DNA of 64,000 nt from Glandiceps talaboti (GCF_964340395.1 NC_135550.1:4624601-4688600), one strand, 5' to 3'; counted from the stretch's first letter, positions 10,190 to 26,000 are shown. The notes: generated by a model from the sequence alone, not told the origin. Numbers and translations are program-made.

Positions 10190-13100
10190 GGAATGACAGA
10201 TTTCCAGTATTTAAACAGTGGAATGACACCCTTTTCTACATTCAGTTAGTTAAGGGACACCCTCTGCACTGTAAAACGAGTGAAATGACAGCGACCACTC
10301 TATAAAATAAGTGGAATGACAGCATTTTCAATGCTTTGGAACTGGAATGACAGCATTTCCAGTATTTAAACAGTGGAATGCCAACCCCTTTCTACATTCA
10401 GTTAGTTGAATGACACCCTCTGCACTATAAGTCCAGTGGAATGATGGCCGCCACTCTATAAATTAAGTGGAATGACAGCATTTTCAATGCTTTGGAACTG
10501 GAATGACAGCATTTCCAGTATGTAAACAGTGGAATGACACCCTTTTCTACATTCAGTTAGTTGAATGACACCCTCTGCACTGTAAATCCAGTGGAATGAC
10601 AGCCGCCACTCTATAAATTAAGTAGAATGACAGCATTTCCAATGTTTTGGAACTGGAGTGACAGCATTTCCAGTATAAATCAGTAGAATGACACCCTTTT
10701 CTACATTCAGTAAGTTAAAGGACACCCTCTGCACTGTAAAACGAGTGGAATGACAGCCGCCACTCTACAAATTAAGTGGAATGACAGCATTTTCAATGCT
10801 TTGGAACTGGAATGACAGCATTTCCAGTATTTAAACAGTGGAATGACACCCTTTTCTACATTCAGTTAGTCAAAGGACACCCTTTTGCACTGTAAAACGA
10901 GTGGAATGACAGCCATCACTCTATAAAATAAGTGGAATGACAGCATTTTCAATGCTTTGGAACTGGAATGACAGCATTTCAAGTATGTAAACAGTTGAAT
11001 GACACCCCTTTCTACATTCAGTAAGTTGCATGACACCCTCTGCGCTGTAAATCCAGTGGAATGACAGCCACAACTCTATAAATTAAGTGGAATGACAGCA
11101 TTTTCAATGCATTGAAACTGGAATGACAGATTTCCAGTATGTAAACAGTGGAATGACACCCTTTTCTACATTCAGTTAGTTAAGGGACACCCTCTGCAAT
11201 GTAAAACGAGTGAAATGACAGCCACCACTCTATAAAATAAGTGGAATGACAGCATTTTCAATGCTTTGGAACTGGAATGACAGCATTTCCAGTATTTAAA
11301 CAGTGGAATGCCAACCCCTTTCTACATTCAGTTAGTAGAATGACACCCTCTGCACTATAAGTCCAGTGGAATGATGGCCGCCACTCTATAAATTAAGTGG
11401 AATGACAGCATTTTCAATGCTTTAGAACTGGAATGACAGCATTTCCAGTATTTAAACAGTGGAATGACACACTTTTCTACATTCAGTTAGTTGAATGACA
11501 CCCTCTGCACTGTAAAAGGAATGGAATGACAGCCGCCACTCTATAAATTAAGTGGAATGACAGCATTTTCAATGCTTTGGAACTGGAATGACAGCATTTC
11601 CAGTATGTAAACAGTGGAATGACACCCTTTTCTACATTCAGTTAGTTGAATGACACCCTCTGCACTGTAAATCCAGTGGAATGACAGCCGCCACTCTATA
11701 AATTAAGTAGAATGACAGCATTTCCAATGTTTTGGAACTGGAGTGACAGCATTTCCAGTATAAATCAGTAGAATGACACCCTTTTCTACATTCAGTAAGT
11801 TAAAGGACACCCTCTGCACTGTAAAACGAGTGGAATGACAGCCGCCACTCTACAAATTAAGTGGAATGACAGCATTTTCAATGCTTTGGAACTGGAATGA
11901 CAGCATTTCCAGTATTTAAACAGTGGAATGACACCCTTTTCTACATTCAGTTAGTCAAAGGACACCCTTTTGCACTGTAAAACGAGTGGAATGACAGCCA
12001 TCACTCTATAAAATAAGTGGAATGACAGCATTTTCAATGCTTTGGAACTGGAATGACAGCATTTCAAGTATGTAAACAGTTGAATGACACCCCTTTCTAC
12101 ATTCAGTAAGTTGCATGACACCCTCTGCGCTGTAAATCCAGTGGAATGACAGCCACAACTCTATAAAGTATGTGGAATGACAGCATTTTCAATGCTTTGA
12201 AACTGGAATGACAGCATTTCCAGTATGTAAACAGTTAAATGACACCCTTTTCTACATTCAGTTAGTTGAATGACACCCTCTGCACTGTAAATCCAGTGGA
12301 ATGACAGCCGCCACTCTATAAATTAAGTGGAATGACAGCATTTTCAATGCATTGAAACTGGAATGACAGATTTCCAGTATGTAAACAGTGGAATGACACC
12401 CTTTTCTACATTCAGTTAGTTAAGGGACACCCTCTGCACTGTAAAACGAGTGAAATGACAGCCACCACTCTATAAAATAAGTGGAATGACAGCATTTTCA
12501 ATGCTTTGGAACTGGAATGACAGCATTTCCAGTATTTAAACAGTGGAATGCCAACCCCTTTCTACATTCAGTTAGTAGAATGACACCCTCTGCACTATAA
12601 GTCCAGTGGAATGATGGCCGCCACTCTATAAATTAAGTGGAATGACAGCATTTTCAATGCTTTAGAACTGGAATGACAGCATTTCCAGTATTTAAACAGT
12701 GGAATGACACACTTTTCTACATTCAGTTAGTTGAATGACACCCTCTGCACTGTAAAAGGAATGGAATGACAGCCGCCACTCTATAAATTAAGTGGAATGA
12801 CAACATTTTCAATGCTTTGGAACTGGAATGACAGCATTTCCAGTATGTAAACAGTGGAATGACACCCTTTTCTACATTCAGTTAGTTGAATGACACCCTC
12901 TGCACTGTAAATCCAGTGGAATGACAGCCGCCACTCTATAAATTAAGTAGAATGACAGCATTTCCAATGTTTTGGAACTGGAATGACAGCATTTCCAGTA
13001 TAAATCAGTAGAATGACACCCTTTTCTACATTCAGTAAGTTAAAGGACACCCGCTACACTGTAAAACGAGTGGAATGACAGCCGCCACTCTATAAATTAA

Positions 13101-13500
13101 GTGGAATGACAGCATTTTCAATGCTTTGAAACTGGAATGACAGCATTTCCAGTATGTAAACAGTTGAATGACACCCCTTTCTACATTCAGTAAGTTGCAT
13201 GACACCCTCTGCACTGTAAATCCAGTGGAATGACAGCCACAACTCTATAAAGTATGTGGAATGACAGCATTTTCAATGCTTTGAAACTGGAATGACAGCA
13301 TTTCCAGTATGTAAACAGTTGAATGACACCCTTTTCTACATTCAGTTAGTTGAATGACACCCTCTGCACTGTAAATCCAGTGGAATGACAGCCGCCACTC
13401 TATAAATTAAGTGGAATGACAGCATTTTCAATGCATTGAAACTGGAATGACAGATTTCCAGTATGTAAACAGTGAAATGACACCCTTTTGTACATTCAGT
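10190..13500 (+). repeat. Satellite sub-block with 7- and 8-monomer higher-order periods
   Basis: Marker variants recur at multiples of 155. The AGTAGAATGACAGCATTTCC variant lies at 10621, 11706 and 12946 (steps 1085 = 7 x 155 and 1240 = 8 x 155). The GTTAGTAGAATGAC variant lies at about 11332 and 12572 (1240). The ACAGATTTCCAG variant lies at 10191, 11121, 12361 and 13445 (930, 1240, 1084). The pattern is a mosaic of short unequal-exchange products rather than one clean higher-order repeat. Confidence 0.75.
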
Positions 13501-13799
13501 TAGTTAAGGGACACCCTCTGCACTGTAAAACGAGTGAAATGACAGCCACCACTCTATAAAATAAGTGGAATGACAGAATTTTCAATGCTTTGGAACTGGA
13601 ATGACAGCATTTCCAGTATTTAAACAGTGGAATGCCAACCCCTTTCTACATTCAGTTAGTTGAATGACACCCTCTGCACTATAAGTCCAGTGGAATGATG
13701 GCCGCCACTCTATAAATTAAGTGGAATGACAGCATTTTCAATGCTTTAGAACTGGAATGACAGCATATCCAGTATTTAAACAGTGGAATGACACCCTTT

Positions 13800-16700
13800 T
13801 CTACATTCAGTTAGTTGAATGACACCCTCTGCACTGTAAAAGGAATGGAATGACAGCCGCCACTCTATAAATTAAGTGGAATGACAACATTTTCAATGCT
13901 TTGGAACTGGAATGACAGCATTTCCAGTATGTAAACAGTGGAATGACACCCCTTTCTACATTCAGTTAGTTGAATGACACCCTCTGCAATGTAAATCCAG
14001 TGGAATGACAGCCGCCACTCTATAAATTAAGTGGAATGAAAGCATTTTCAATGCTTTGGAACTGGAATGACACCATTTCTAGTATGTAAACAGTGGAATG
14101 ACACCCTTTTCTACATTCAGTTAGTTGAATGACACCCTCTGCACTGTAAATCCAGTGGAATGACAGCCGCCACTCTATAAATTAAGTAGAATGACAGCAT
14201 TTCTAATGTTTTGGAACTGGAATGACAGCATTTCCAGTATAAATCAGTAGAATGACACCCTTTTCTACATTCAGTAAGTTAAAGGACACCCTCTGCACTG
14301 TAAAACGAGTGGAATGACAGCCGCCACTCTATAAATTAAGTGGAATGACAGCATTTTCAATGCTTTGGAACTGGAATGACAGCATTTCCAGTATTTAAAC
14401 AGTGGAATGACACCCTTTTCTACATTCAGTTAGACAAAGGACACCCTTTTGCACTGTAAAACGAGTGGAATGACAGCCATCACTCTATAAAATAAGTGGA
14501 ATGACAGCATTTTCAATGCTTTGGAACTGGAATGACAGCATTTCAAGTATGTAAACAGTTGAATGACACCTCTTTCTACATTCAGTAAGTTGCATGACAC
14601 CCTCTGCACTGTAAATCCAGTGGAATGACAGCCACAACTCTATAAAGTATGTGGAATGACAGCATTTTCAATGCTTTGAAACTGGAATGACAGCATTTCC
14701 AGTAAGTAAACTGTTGAATGTCACCCTTTTCTACATTCAGTTAGTTGAATGACACCCTCTGCACTGTAAATCCAGTGGAATGACAGCCGCCACTCTATAA
14801 ATTAAGTGGAATGACAGCATTTTCAATGCATTGAAACTGGAATGACAGATTTCCAGTATGTAAACAGTGGAATGACACCCTTTTGTACATTCAGTTAGTT
14901 AAAGGACACCCTCTGCACTGTAAAACGAGTGAAATGACAGCCACCACTCTATAAAATAAGTGGAATGACAGCATTTTCAATGCTTTGGAACTGGGATGAC
15001 AGCATTTCCAGTATTTAAACAGTGGAATGACACCCCTTTCTACATTCAGTTAGTTGAATGACACCCTCTGCACTGTAAAAGGAGTGGAATGACAGCCGCC
15101 ACTCTATAAATTAAGTGGAATGACAGCATTTTCAATGCTTTGGAACTGGAATGACAGCATTTCCAGTATGTAAACAGTGGAATGACACCCTTTACTACAT
15201 TCAGTTAGTCAAAGGACACCCTTTTCAACTGTAAAACGAGTGGAATGACAGCCATCACTCTATAAAATAAGTGGAATGACAGCATTTTCAATGCTTTGGA
15301 ACTGGAATGACAGCATTTCAAGTATGTAAACAGTTGAATGACACCTCTTTCTACATTCAGTAAGTTGCATGACACCCTCTGCACTGTAAATCCAGTGGAA
15401 TGACAGCCACAACTCTATAAAGTATGTGGAATGACAGCATTTTCAATGCTTTGAAACTGGAATGACAGCATTTCCAGTATGTAAACTGTTGAATGACACC
15501 CTTTTCTACATTCAGTTAGTTGAATGACACCCTCTGCACTGTAAAAGGAATGGAATGACAGCCGCCACTCTATAAATTAAGTGGAATGACAACATTTTCA
15601 ATGCTTTGGAACTGGAATGACAGCATTTCCAGTATGTAAACAGTGGAATGACACCCCTTTCTACATTCAGTTAGTTGAATGACACCCTCTGCACTGTAAA
15701 TCCAGTGGAATGACAGCCGCCACTCTATAAATTAAGTGGAATGAAAGCATTTTCAATGCTTTGGAACTGGAATGACAGCATTTCTAGTATGTAAACAGTG
15801 GAATGACACCCTTTTCTACATTCAGTTAGTTGAATGACACCCTCTGCACTGTAAATCCAGTGGAATGACAGCCGCCACTCTATAAATTAAGTAGAATGAC
15901 AGCATTTCTAATGTTTTGGAACTGGAATGACAGCATTTCCAGTATAAATCAGTGGAATGACACCCTTTTCTACATTCAGTAAGTTAAAGGACACCCTCTG
16001 CACTGTAAAACGAGTGGAATGACAGCCGCCACTCTATAAATTAAGTGGAATGACAGCATTTTCAATGCTTTGGAACTGGAATGTCAGCATTTCCAGTATT
16101 TAAACAGTGGAATGACACCCTTTTCTACATTCAGTTAGACAAAGGACACCCTTTTGCACTGTAAAACGAGTGGAATGACAGCCATCACTCTATAAAATAA
16201 GTGGAATGACAGCATTTTCAATGCTTTGGAACTGGAATGACAGCATTTCAAGTATGTAAACAGTTGAATGACACCTCTTTCTACATTCAGTAAGTTGCAT
16301 GACACCCTCTGCACTGTAAATCCAGTGGAATGACAGCCACAACTCTATAAAGTATGTGGAATGAAAGCATTTCCAATGCTTTGAAACTGGAATGACAGCA
16401 TTTCCAGTAAGTAAACTGTTGAATGTCACCCTTTTCTACATTCAGTTAGTTGAATGACACCCTCTGCACTGTAAATCCAGTAGAATGACAGCCGCCACTC
16501 TATAAATTAAGTGGAATGACAGCATTTTCAATGCATTGAAACTGGAATGACAGATTTCCAGTATGTAAACAGTGGAATGACACCCTTTTGTACATTCAGT
16601 TAGTTAAAGGACACCCTCTGCACTGTAAAACGAGTAAAATGACAGCCACCACTCTATAAAATAAGTGGAATGACAGCATTTTCAATGCTTTGGAACTGGG

Positions 16701-17240
16701 ATGACAGCATTTCCAGTATTTAAACAGTGGAATGACACCCCTTTCTACATTCAGTTAGTTGAATGACACCCTCTGCACTGTAAAAGGAGTGGAATGACAG
16801 CCGCCACTCTATAAATTAAGTGGAATGACAGCATTTTCAATGCTTTGGAACTGGAATGACAGCATTTCCAGTATGTAAACAGTGGAATGACACCCTTTTC
16901 TACATTCAGTTAGTCAAAGGACACCCTTTTCAACTGTAAAACGAGTGGAATGACAGCCATCACTCTATAAAATAAGTGGAATGACAGCATTTTCAATGCT
17001 TTGGAACTGGAATGACAGCATTTCAAGTATGTAAACAGTTGAATGACACCTCTTTCTACATTCAGTAAGTTGCATGACACCCTCTGCACTGTAAATCCAG
17101 TGGAATGACAGCCACAACTCTATAAAGTATGTGGAATGACAGCATTTTCAATGCTTTGAAACTGGAATGACAGCATTTCCAGTATGTAAACTGTTGAATG
17201 ACACCCTTTTCTACATTCAGTTAGTTGAATGACACCCTCT
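13800..17240 (+). repeat. Satellite higher-order repeat, 11 monomers (1705 bp) x 2
   Basis: Rare marks recur 1705 bases apart: GTAAAAGGAATGG at 13836 and 15541, AGTAGAATGAC at 14185 and 15890, the GGGATGAC variant at 14993 and 16698, and the AGTAAGTAAACTG variant near 14702 and 16407. The period breaks on the left before about 13800 and on the right near 17240, where GTAAAAGG in one copy faces GTAAATCC in the other. Confidence 0.75.
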
Positions 17241-20200
17241 GCACTGTAAATCCAGTGGAATGACAGCCGCCACTCTATAAATTAAGTGGAATGACAGCAT
17301 TTTCAATGCATTGAAACTGGAATGACAGATTTCCAGTATGTAAACAGTGGAATGACACCCTTTTCTACATTCAGTTAGTTAAAACACACCCTCTGCACTG
17401 TAAAACGAGTGAAATGACAGCCACCACTCTATAAAATAAGTGGAATGACAGCATTTTCAATGCTTTGGAACTGGAATGACAGCATTTCCAGTATTTAAAC
17501 AGTGGAATGACACCCCTTTCTACATTCAGTTAGTTGAATGACACCCTCTGCACTGTAAAAGGAATGGAATGACAGCCGCCACTCTATAAATTAAGTGGAA
17601 TGACAGCATTTTCAATGCTTTGGAACTGGAATGACAGCATTTCCAGTATGTAAACAGTGGAATGACACCCTTTTCTACATTCAGTTAGTTGAATGACACC
17701 CTCTGCACTGTAAAAGGAGTGGAATGACAACCGCCACTCTATAAATTTAAGTGGAATGACAGCATTTTCAATGCATTGAAACTGGAATGACAGATTTCCA
17801 GTATTTAAACAGTGGAATGACACCCTTTTCTACATTCTCTTAGTTGAATGACACCCTCTGCACTGTAAATCCAGTGGAATGACAGCCGCCACTCTTTAAA
17901 TTAACTGGAATGACAGCATTTTCAATGCTTTGGAACTGGAATGACAGCATTTCCAGTATTTAAACAGTGGAATGACACCCCTTTCTACATTCAGTTAATT
18001 AAAGGACACCCACTGCACTGTAAAACGAGTGAAATGACAGCCACCACTCTATAAAATAAGTGGAATGACAGCATTTTCAATGCTTTGGAACTGGAAAGAC
18101 AGCATTTCCAGTATTTAAACAGTGGAATGACACCCCTTTCTACATTCAGTTAGTTGAATGACACCTTCTGCACTACAAGTCCAGTGGAATGATGGACGCC
18201 ACTCTATAAATTAAGTGGAATGACAGCATTTTCAATGCTTTGGAACTGGAATGACAGCATTTCCAGTATGTAAACAGTGTAATGACACCCTTTTCTACAT
18301 TCAGTTAGTTAAGGGACACCCTCTGCACTGTAAAACGAGTGAAATGACAGTCACCACTCTATAAAATAAGTGGAATGACAGCATTTTCAATACTTTGGAA
18401 CTGGAATGACAGCATTTCTAGTATTTAAACAGTGGAATGCCAACCCATTTCTACATTCAGTTAGTTGAATGACACCCTCTGCACTATAAGTCCAGTGGAA
18501 TGATGGCCGCCACTCTATAAATTAAGTGGAATGACAACATTTTCAATGCTTTGGAACTGGAATGACAGCATTTCCAGTATGTAAACAGTGGAATGACACC
18601 CCTTTCTACATTCAGTTAGTTGAATGACACCCTCTGCACTGTAAATCCAGTGGAATGACAGCCGCCACTCTATAAATTAACAGGACTGAAAGCATTTTCA
18701 ATGCTTTGGAACTGGAATGACGGCATTTCCAGTATGTAAACAGTGGAATGACACCCTTTTCTACATTCAGTTAGTTGAATGACACCCTCTGCACTGTAAA
18801 TCCAGTGGAATGACAGCCGCCACTCTATAAATTAAGTGGAATGACAGCATTTCCAATGTTTTTGAACTGGAATGACATCATTTCCAGTATAAATCAGTAG
18901 AATGACACCCTTTTCTACATTCAGTTAGTCAAAGGACACCCTTTTGCACTGTAAAACGAGTGGAATGACAGCCATCACTCTATAAAATAAGTGGAATGAC
19001 AGCATTTTCAATGCTTTGAAACTGGCATGACAGCATTTCCAGTATGTAAACAGTGGAATGACACCCCTTTCTACATTCAGTTAGTTGAATGACACCCTCT
19101 GCACTGTAAAAGGAGTGGAATGACAGCCGCCACTCTATAAATTAAGTGGAATGACAGCATTTTCAATGCTTTGGAACTGGAATGACAGCATTTCCAGTAT
19201 GTAAACAGTGGAATGACACCCTTTACTACATTCAGTTAGTCAAAGGACACCCTTTTCAACTGTAAAACGAGTGGAATGACAGCCATCACTCTATAAAATA
19301 AGTGGAATGACAGCATTTTCAATGCTTTGGAACTGGAATGACAGCATTTCAAGTATGTAAACAGTTGAATGACACCTCTTTCTACATTCAGTAAGTTGCA
19401 TGACACCCTCTGCACTGTAAATCCAGTGGAATGACAGCCACAACTCTATAAAGTATGTGGAATGACAGCATTTTCAATGCTTTGAAACTGGAATGACAGC
19501 ATTTCCAGTATGTAAACTGTTGAATGACACCCTTTTCTACATTCAGTTAGTTGAATGACACCCTCTGCACTGTAAAAGGAATGGAATGACAGCCGCCACT
19601 CTATAAATTAAGTGGAATGACAACATTTTCAATGCTTTGGAACTGGAATGACAGCATTTCCAGTATGTAAACAGTGGAATGACACCCCTTTCTACATTCA
19701 GTTAGTTGAATGACACCCTCTGCACTGTAAATCCAGTGGAATGACAGCCGCCACTCTATAAATTAAGTGGAATGAAAGCATTTTCAATGCTTTGGAACTG
19801 GAATGACAGCATTTCTAGTATGTAAACAGTGGAATGACACCCTTTTCTACATTCAGTTAGTTGAATGACACCCTCTGCACTGTAAATCCAGTGGAATGAC
19901 AGCCGCCACTCTATAAATTAAGTAGAATGACAGCATTTCTAATGTTTTGGAACTGGAATGACAGCATTTCCAGTATAAATCAGTGGAATGACACCCTTTT
20001 CTACATTCAGTAAGTTAAAGGACACCCTCTGCACTGTAAAACGAGTGGAATGACAGCCGCCACTCTATAAATTAAGTGGAATGACAGCATTTTCAATGCT
20101 TTGGAACTGGAATGACAGCATTTCCAGTATTTAAACAGTGGAATGACACCCTTTTCTACATTCAGTTAGACAAAGGACACCCTTTTGCACTGTAAAACGA

Positions 20201-23083
20201 GTGGAATGACAGCCATCACTCTATAAAATAAGTGGAATGACAGCATTTTCAATGCTTTGGAACTGGAATGACAGCATTTCAAGTATGTAAACAGTTGAAT
20301 GACACCTCTTTCTACATTCAGTAAGTTGCATGACACCCTCTGCACTGTAAATCCAGTGGAATGACAGCCACAACTCTATAAAGTATGTGGAATGAAAGCA
20401 TTTCCAATGCTTTGAAACTGGAATGACAGCATTTCCAGTAAGTAAACTGTTGAATGTCACCCTTTTCTACATTCAGTTAGTTGAATGACACCCTCTGCAC
20501 TGTAAATCCAGTAGAATGACAGCCGCCACTCTATAAATTAAGTGGAATGACAGCATTTTCAATGCATTGAAACTGGAATGACAGATTTCCAGTATGTAAA
20601 CAGTGGAATGACACCCTTTTGTACATTCAGTTAGTTAAAGGACACCCTCTGCACTGTAAAACGAGTAAAATGACAGCCACCACTCTATAAAATAAGTGGA
20701 ATGACAGCATTTTCAATGCTTTGGAACTGGGATGACAGCATTTCCAGTATTTAAACAGTGGAATGACACCCCTTTCTACATTCAGTTAGTTGAATGACAC
20801 CCTCTGCACTGTAAAAGGAGTGGAATGACAGCCGCCACTCTATAAATTAAGTGGAATGACAGCATTTTCAATGCTTTGGAACTGGAATGACAGCATTTCC
20901 AGTATGTAAACAGTGGAATGACACCCTTTTCTACATTCAGTTAGTCAAAGGACACCCTTTTCAACTGTAAAACGAGTGGAATGACAGCCATCACTCTATA
21001 AAATAAGTGGAATGACAGCATTTTCAATGCTTTGGAACTGGAATGACAGCATTTCAAGTATGTAAACAGTTGAATGACACCTCTTTCTACATTCAGTAAG
21101 TTGCATGACACCCTCTGCACTGTAAATCCAGTGGAATGACAGCCACAACTCTATAAAGTATGTGGAATGACAGCATTTTCAATGCTTTGAAACTGGAATG
21201 ACAGCATTTCCAGTATGTAAACTGTTGAATGACACCCTTTTCTACATTCAGTTAGTTGAATGACACCCTCTGCACTGTAAATCCAGTGGAATGACAGCCG
21301 CCACTCTATAAATTAAGTGGAATGACAGCATTTTCAATGCATTGAAACTGGAATGACAGATTTCCAGTATGTAAACAGTGGAATGACACCCTTTTCTACA
21401 TTCAGTTAGTTAAAACACACCCTCTGCACTGTAAAACGAGTGAAATGACAGCCACCACTCTATAAAATAAGTGGAATGACAGCATTTTCAATGCTTTGGA
21501 ACTGGAATGACAGCATTTCCAGTATTTAAACAGTGGAATGACACCCCTTTCTACATTCAGTTAGTTGAATGACACCCTCTGCACTGTAAAAGGAATGGAA
21601 TGACAGCCGCCACTCTATAAATTAAGTGGAATGACAGCATTTTCAATGCTTTGGAACTGGAATGACAGCATTTCCAGTATGTAAACAGTGGAATGACACC
21701 CTTTTCTACATTCAGTTAGTTGAATGACACCCTCTGCACTGTAAAAGGAGTGGAATGACAACCGCCACTCTATAAATTTAAGTGGAATGACAGCATTTTC
21801 AATGCATTGAAACTGGAATGACAGATTTCCAGTATTTAAACAGTGGAATGACACCCTTTTCTACATTCTCTTAGTTGAATGACACCCTCTGCACTGTAAA
21901 TCCAGTGGAATGACAGCCGCCACTCTTTAAATTAACTGGAATGACAGCATTTTCAATGCTTTGGAACTGGAATGACAGCATTTCCAGTATTTAAACAGTG
22001 GAATGACACCCCTTTCTACATTCAGTTAATTAAAGGACACCCACTGCACTGTAAAACGAGTGAAATGACAGCCACCACTCTATAAAATAAGTGGAATGAC
22101 AGCATTTTCAATGCTTTGGAACTGGAAAGACAGCATTTCCAGTATTTAAACAGTGGAATGACACCCCTTTCTACATTCAGTTAGTTGAATGACACCTTCT
22201 GCACTACAAGTCCAGTGGAATGATGGACGCCACTCTATAAATTAAGTGGAATGACAGCATTTTCAATGCTTTGGAACTGGAATGACAGCATTTCCAGTAT
22301 GTAAACAGTGTAATGACACCCTTTTCTACATTCAGTTAGTTAAGGGACACCCTCTGCACTGTAAAACGAGTGAAATGACAGTCACCACTCTATAAAATAA
22401 GTGGAATGACAGCATTTTCAATACTTTGGAACTGGAATGACAGCATTTCTAGTATTTAAACAGTGGAATGCCAACCCATTTCTACATTCAGTTAGTTGAA
22501 TGACACCCTCTGCACTATAAGTCCAGTGGAATGATGGCCGCCACTCTATAAATTAAGTGGAATGACAACATTTTCAATGCTTTGGAACTGGAATGACAGC
22601 ATTTCCAGTATGTAAACAGTGGAATGACACCCCTTTCTACATTCAGTTAGTTGAATGACACCCTCTGCACTGTAAATCCAGTGGAATGACAGCCGCCACT
22701 CTATAAATTAACAGGACTGAAAGCATTTTCAATGCTTTGGAACTGGAATGACGGCATTTCCAGTATGTAAACAGTGGAATGACACCCTTTTCTACATTCA
22801 GTTAGTTGAATGACACCCTCTGCACTGTAAATCCAGTGGAATGACAGCCGCCACTCTATAAATTAAGTGGAATGACAGCATTTCCAATGTTTTTGAACTG
22901 GAATGACATCATTTCCAGTATAAATCAGTAGAATGACACCCTTTTCTACATTCAGTTAGTCAAAGGACACCCTTTTGCACTGTAAAACGAGTGGAATGAC
23001 AGCCATCACTCTATAAAATAAGTGGAATGACAGCATTTTCAATGCTTTGAAACTGGCATGACAGCATTTCCAGTATGTAAACA
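15022..23083 (+). repeat. Satellite higher-order repeat, 26 monomers (4031 bp) x 2
   Basis: 15022-19052 is repeated at 19053-23083 with offset 4031 (26 x 155 + 1). The copies are almost identical and share even rare variants such as CCCTTTACTACATTC (near 15189 and 19220). I noticed one substitution, T at 16084 against A at 20115. The left edge is shown by a GGGATGAC variant before 15022 facing a GGCATGAC variant before 19053. The right edge is where ACGCCC replaces ACCCCT near 23092. Confidence 0.85.
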
Positions 23084-26000
23084 GTGGAATGACGCCCTTT
23101 TCTACATTCTCTTAGTTGAAAGACACCCTCTGCACTGTAAATCCAGTGGAATGACAGCCGCCACTCTATAAATTAACTGGAATGACAGCATTTTCAATGC
23201 TTTGGAACTGGAATGACAGCATTTCCAGTATTTAAACAGTGGAATGACACCCCTTTCTACATTCAGTTAGTTGAATGACACCTTCTGCACTATAAGTCCA
23301 GTGGAATGATGGCCGCCACTCTATAAATTAAGTGGAATGACAGCATTTTCAATGCTTTGGAACTGGAATGACAGCATTTCCAGTATGTAAACAGTGGAAT
23401 AACACCCTTTTCTACATTCAGTTAGTTAAGGGAAACCCTCTGCACTGTAAAACGAGTGAAATGACAGCCACCACTCTATAAAATAAGTGGAATGACAGCA
23501 TTTTCAATGCTTTGGAACTGGAATGACAGCATTTCCAGTATTTAAACAGTGGAATGCCAACCCCTTTCTTCATTCAGTTAGTTGAATGACACCCTCTGCA
23601 CTATAAGTCCAGTGGAAAGATGGCCGCCACTCTATAAATTAAGTGGAATGACAACATTTCCAATGCTTTGGAACTGGAATGACAGCATTTCCAGTATGTA
23701 AACAGTGGAATGACACCCCTTTCTACATTCAGTTAGTTGAATGACACCCTCTGCACTGTAAATCCAGTGGAATGACAGCCGCCACTCTATAAATTAACTG
23801 GACTGAAAGCATTTTCAATGCTTTGGAACTGGAATGACAGCATTTCCAGTATGTAAACAGTGGAATGACACCCTTTTCTACATTCAGTTAGTTGAATGAC
23901 ACCCTCTGCACTGTAAATCCAGTGGAATGACAGCCGCCACTCTATAAATTAAGTGGAATGACAGCATTTCCAATGTTTTTGAACTGGAATGACATCATTT
24001 CCAGTATAAATCAGTAGAATGACACCCTTTTCTACATTCAGTAAGTTAAAGGACACCCTCTGCACTGTAAAACGAGTAAAATGACAGCCACCACTCTATA
24101 AAATAAGTGGAATGACAGCATTTTCAATGCTTTGGAACTGGGATGACAGCATTTCCAGTATTTAAACAGTGGAATGACACCCCTTTCTACATTCAGTTAG
24201 TTGAATGACACCCTCTGCACTGTAAAAGGAGTGGAATGACAGCCGCCACTCTATAAATTAAGTGGAATGACAGCATTTTCAATGCTTTGGAACTGGAATG
24301 ACAGCATTTCCAGTATGTAAACAGTGGAATGACACCCTTTTCTACATTCAGTTAGTCAAAGGACACCCTTTTCAACTGTAAAACGAGTGGAATGACAGCC
24401 ATCACTCTATAAAATAAGTGGAATGACAGCATTTTCAATGCTTTGGAACTGGAATGACAGCATTTCAAGTATGTAAACAGTTGAATGACACCTCTTTCTA
24501 CATTCAGTAAGTTGCATGACACCCTCTGCACTGTAAATCCAGTGGAATGACAGCCACAACTCTATAAAGTATGTGGAATGACAGCATTTTCAATGCTTTG
24601 AAACTGGAATGACAGCATTTCCAGTATGTAAACTGTTGAATGACACCCTTTTCTACATTCAGTTAGTTGAATGACACCCTCTGCACTGTAAATCCAGTGG
24701 AATGACAGCCGCCACTCTATAAATTAAGTGGAATGACAGCATTTTCAATGCATTGAAACTGGAATGACAGATTTCCAGTATGTAAACAGTGGAATGACAC
24801 CCTTTTCTACATTCAGTTAGTTAAAACACACCCTCTGCACTGTAAAACGAGTGAAATGACAGCCACCACTCTATAAAATAAGTGGAATGACAGCATTTTC
24901 AATGCTTTGGAACTGGAATGACAGCATTTCCAGTATTTAAACAGTGGAATGACACCCCTTTCTACATTCAGTTAGTTGAATGACACCCTCTGCACTGTAA
25001 AAGGAATGGAATGACAGCCGCCACTCTATAAATTAAGTGGAATGACAGCATTTTCAATGCTTTGGAACTGGAATGACAGCATTTCCAGTATGTAAACAGT
25101 GGAATGACACCCTTTTCTACATTCAGTTAGTTGAATGACACCCTCTGCACTGTAAAAGGAGTGGAATGACAACCGCCACTCTATAAATTTAAGTGGAATG
25201 ACAGCATTTTCAATGCATTGAAACTGGAATGACAGATTTCCAGTATTTAAACAGTGGAATGACACCCTTTTCTACATTCTCTTAGTTGAATGACACCCTC
25301 TGCACTGTAAATCCAGTGGAATGACAGCCGCCACTCTTTAAATTAACTGGAATGACAGCATTTTCAATGCTTTGGAACTGGAATGACAGCATTTCCAGTA
25401 TTTAAACAGTGGAATGACACCCCTTTCTACATTCAGTTAATTAAAGGACACCCACTGCACTGTAAAACGAGTGAAATGACAGCCACCACTCTATAAAATA
25501 AGTGGAATGACAGCATTTTCAATGCTTTGGAACTGGAAAGACAGCATTTCCAGTATTTAAACAGTGGAATGACACCCCTTTCTACATTCAGTTAGTTGAA
25601 TGACACCTTCTGCACTACAAGTCCAGTGGAATGATGGACGCCACTCTATAAATTAAGTGGAATGACAGCATTTTCAATGCTTTGGAACTGGAATGACAGC
25701 ATTTCCAGTATGTAAACAGTGTAATGACACCCTTTTCTACATTCAGTTAGTTAAGGGACACCCTCTGCACTGTAAAACGAGTGAAATGACAGTCACCACT
25801 CTATAAAATAAGTGGAATGACAGCATTTTCAATACTTTGGAACTGGAATGACAGCATTTCTAGTATTTAAACAGTGGAATGCCAACCCATTTCTACATTC
25901 AGTTAGTTGAATGACACCCTCTGCACTATAAGTCCAGTGGAATGATGGCCGCCACTCTATAAATTAAGTGGAATGACAACATTTTCAATGCTTTGGAACT

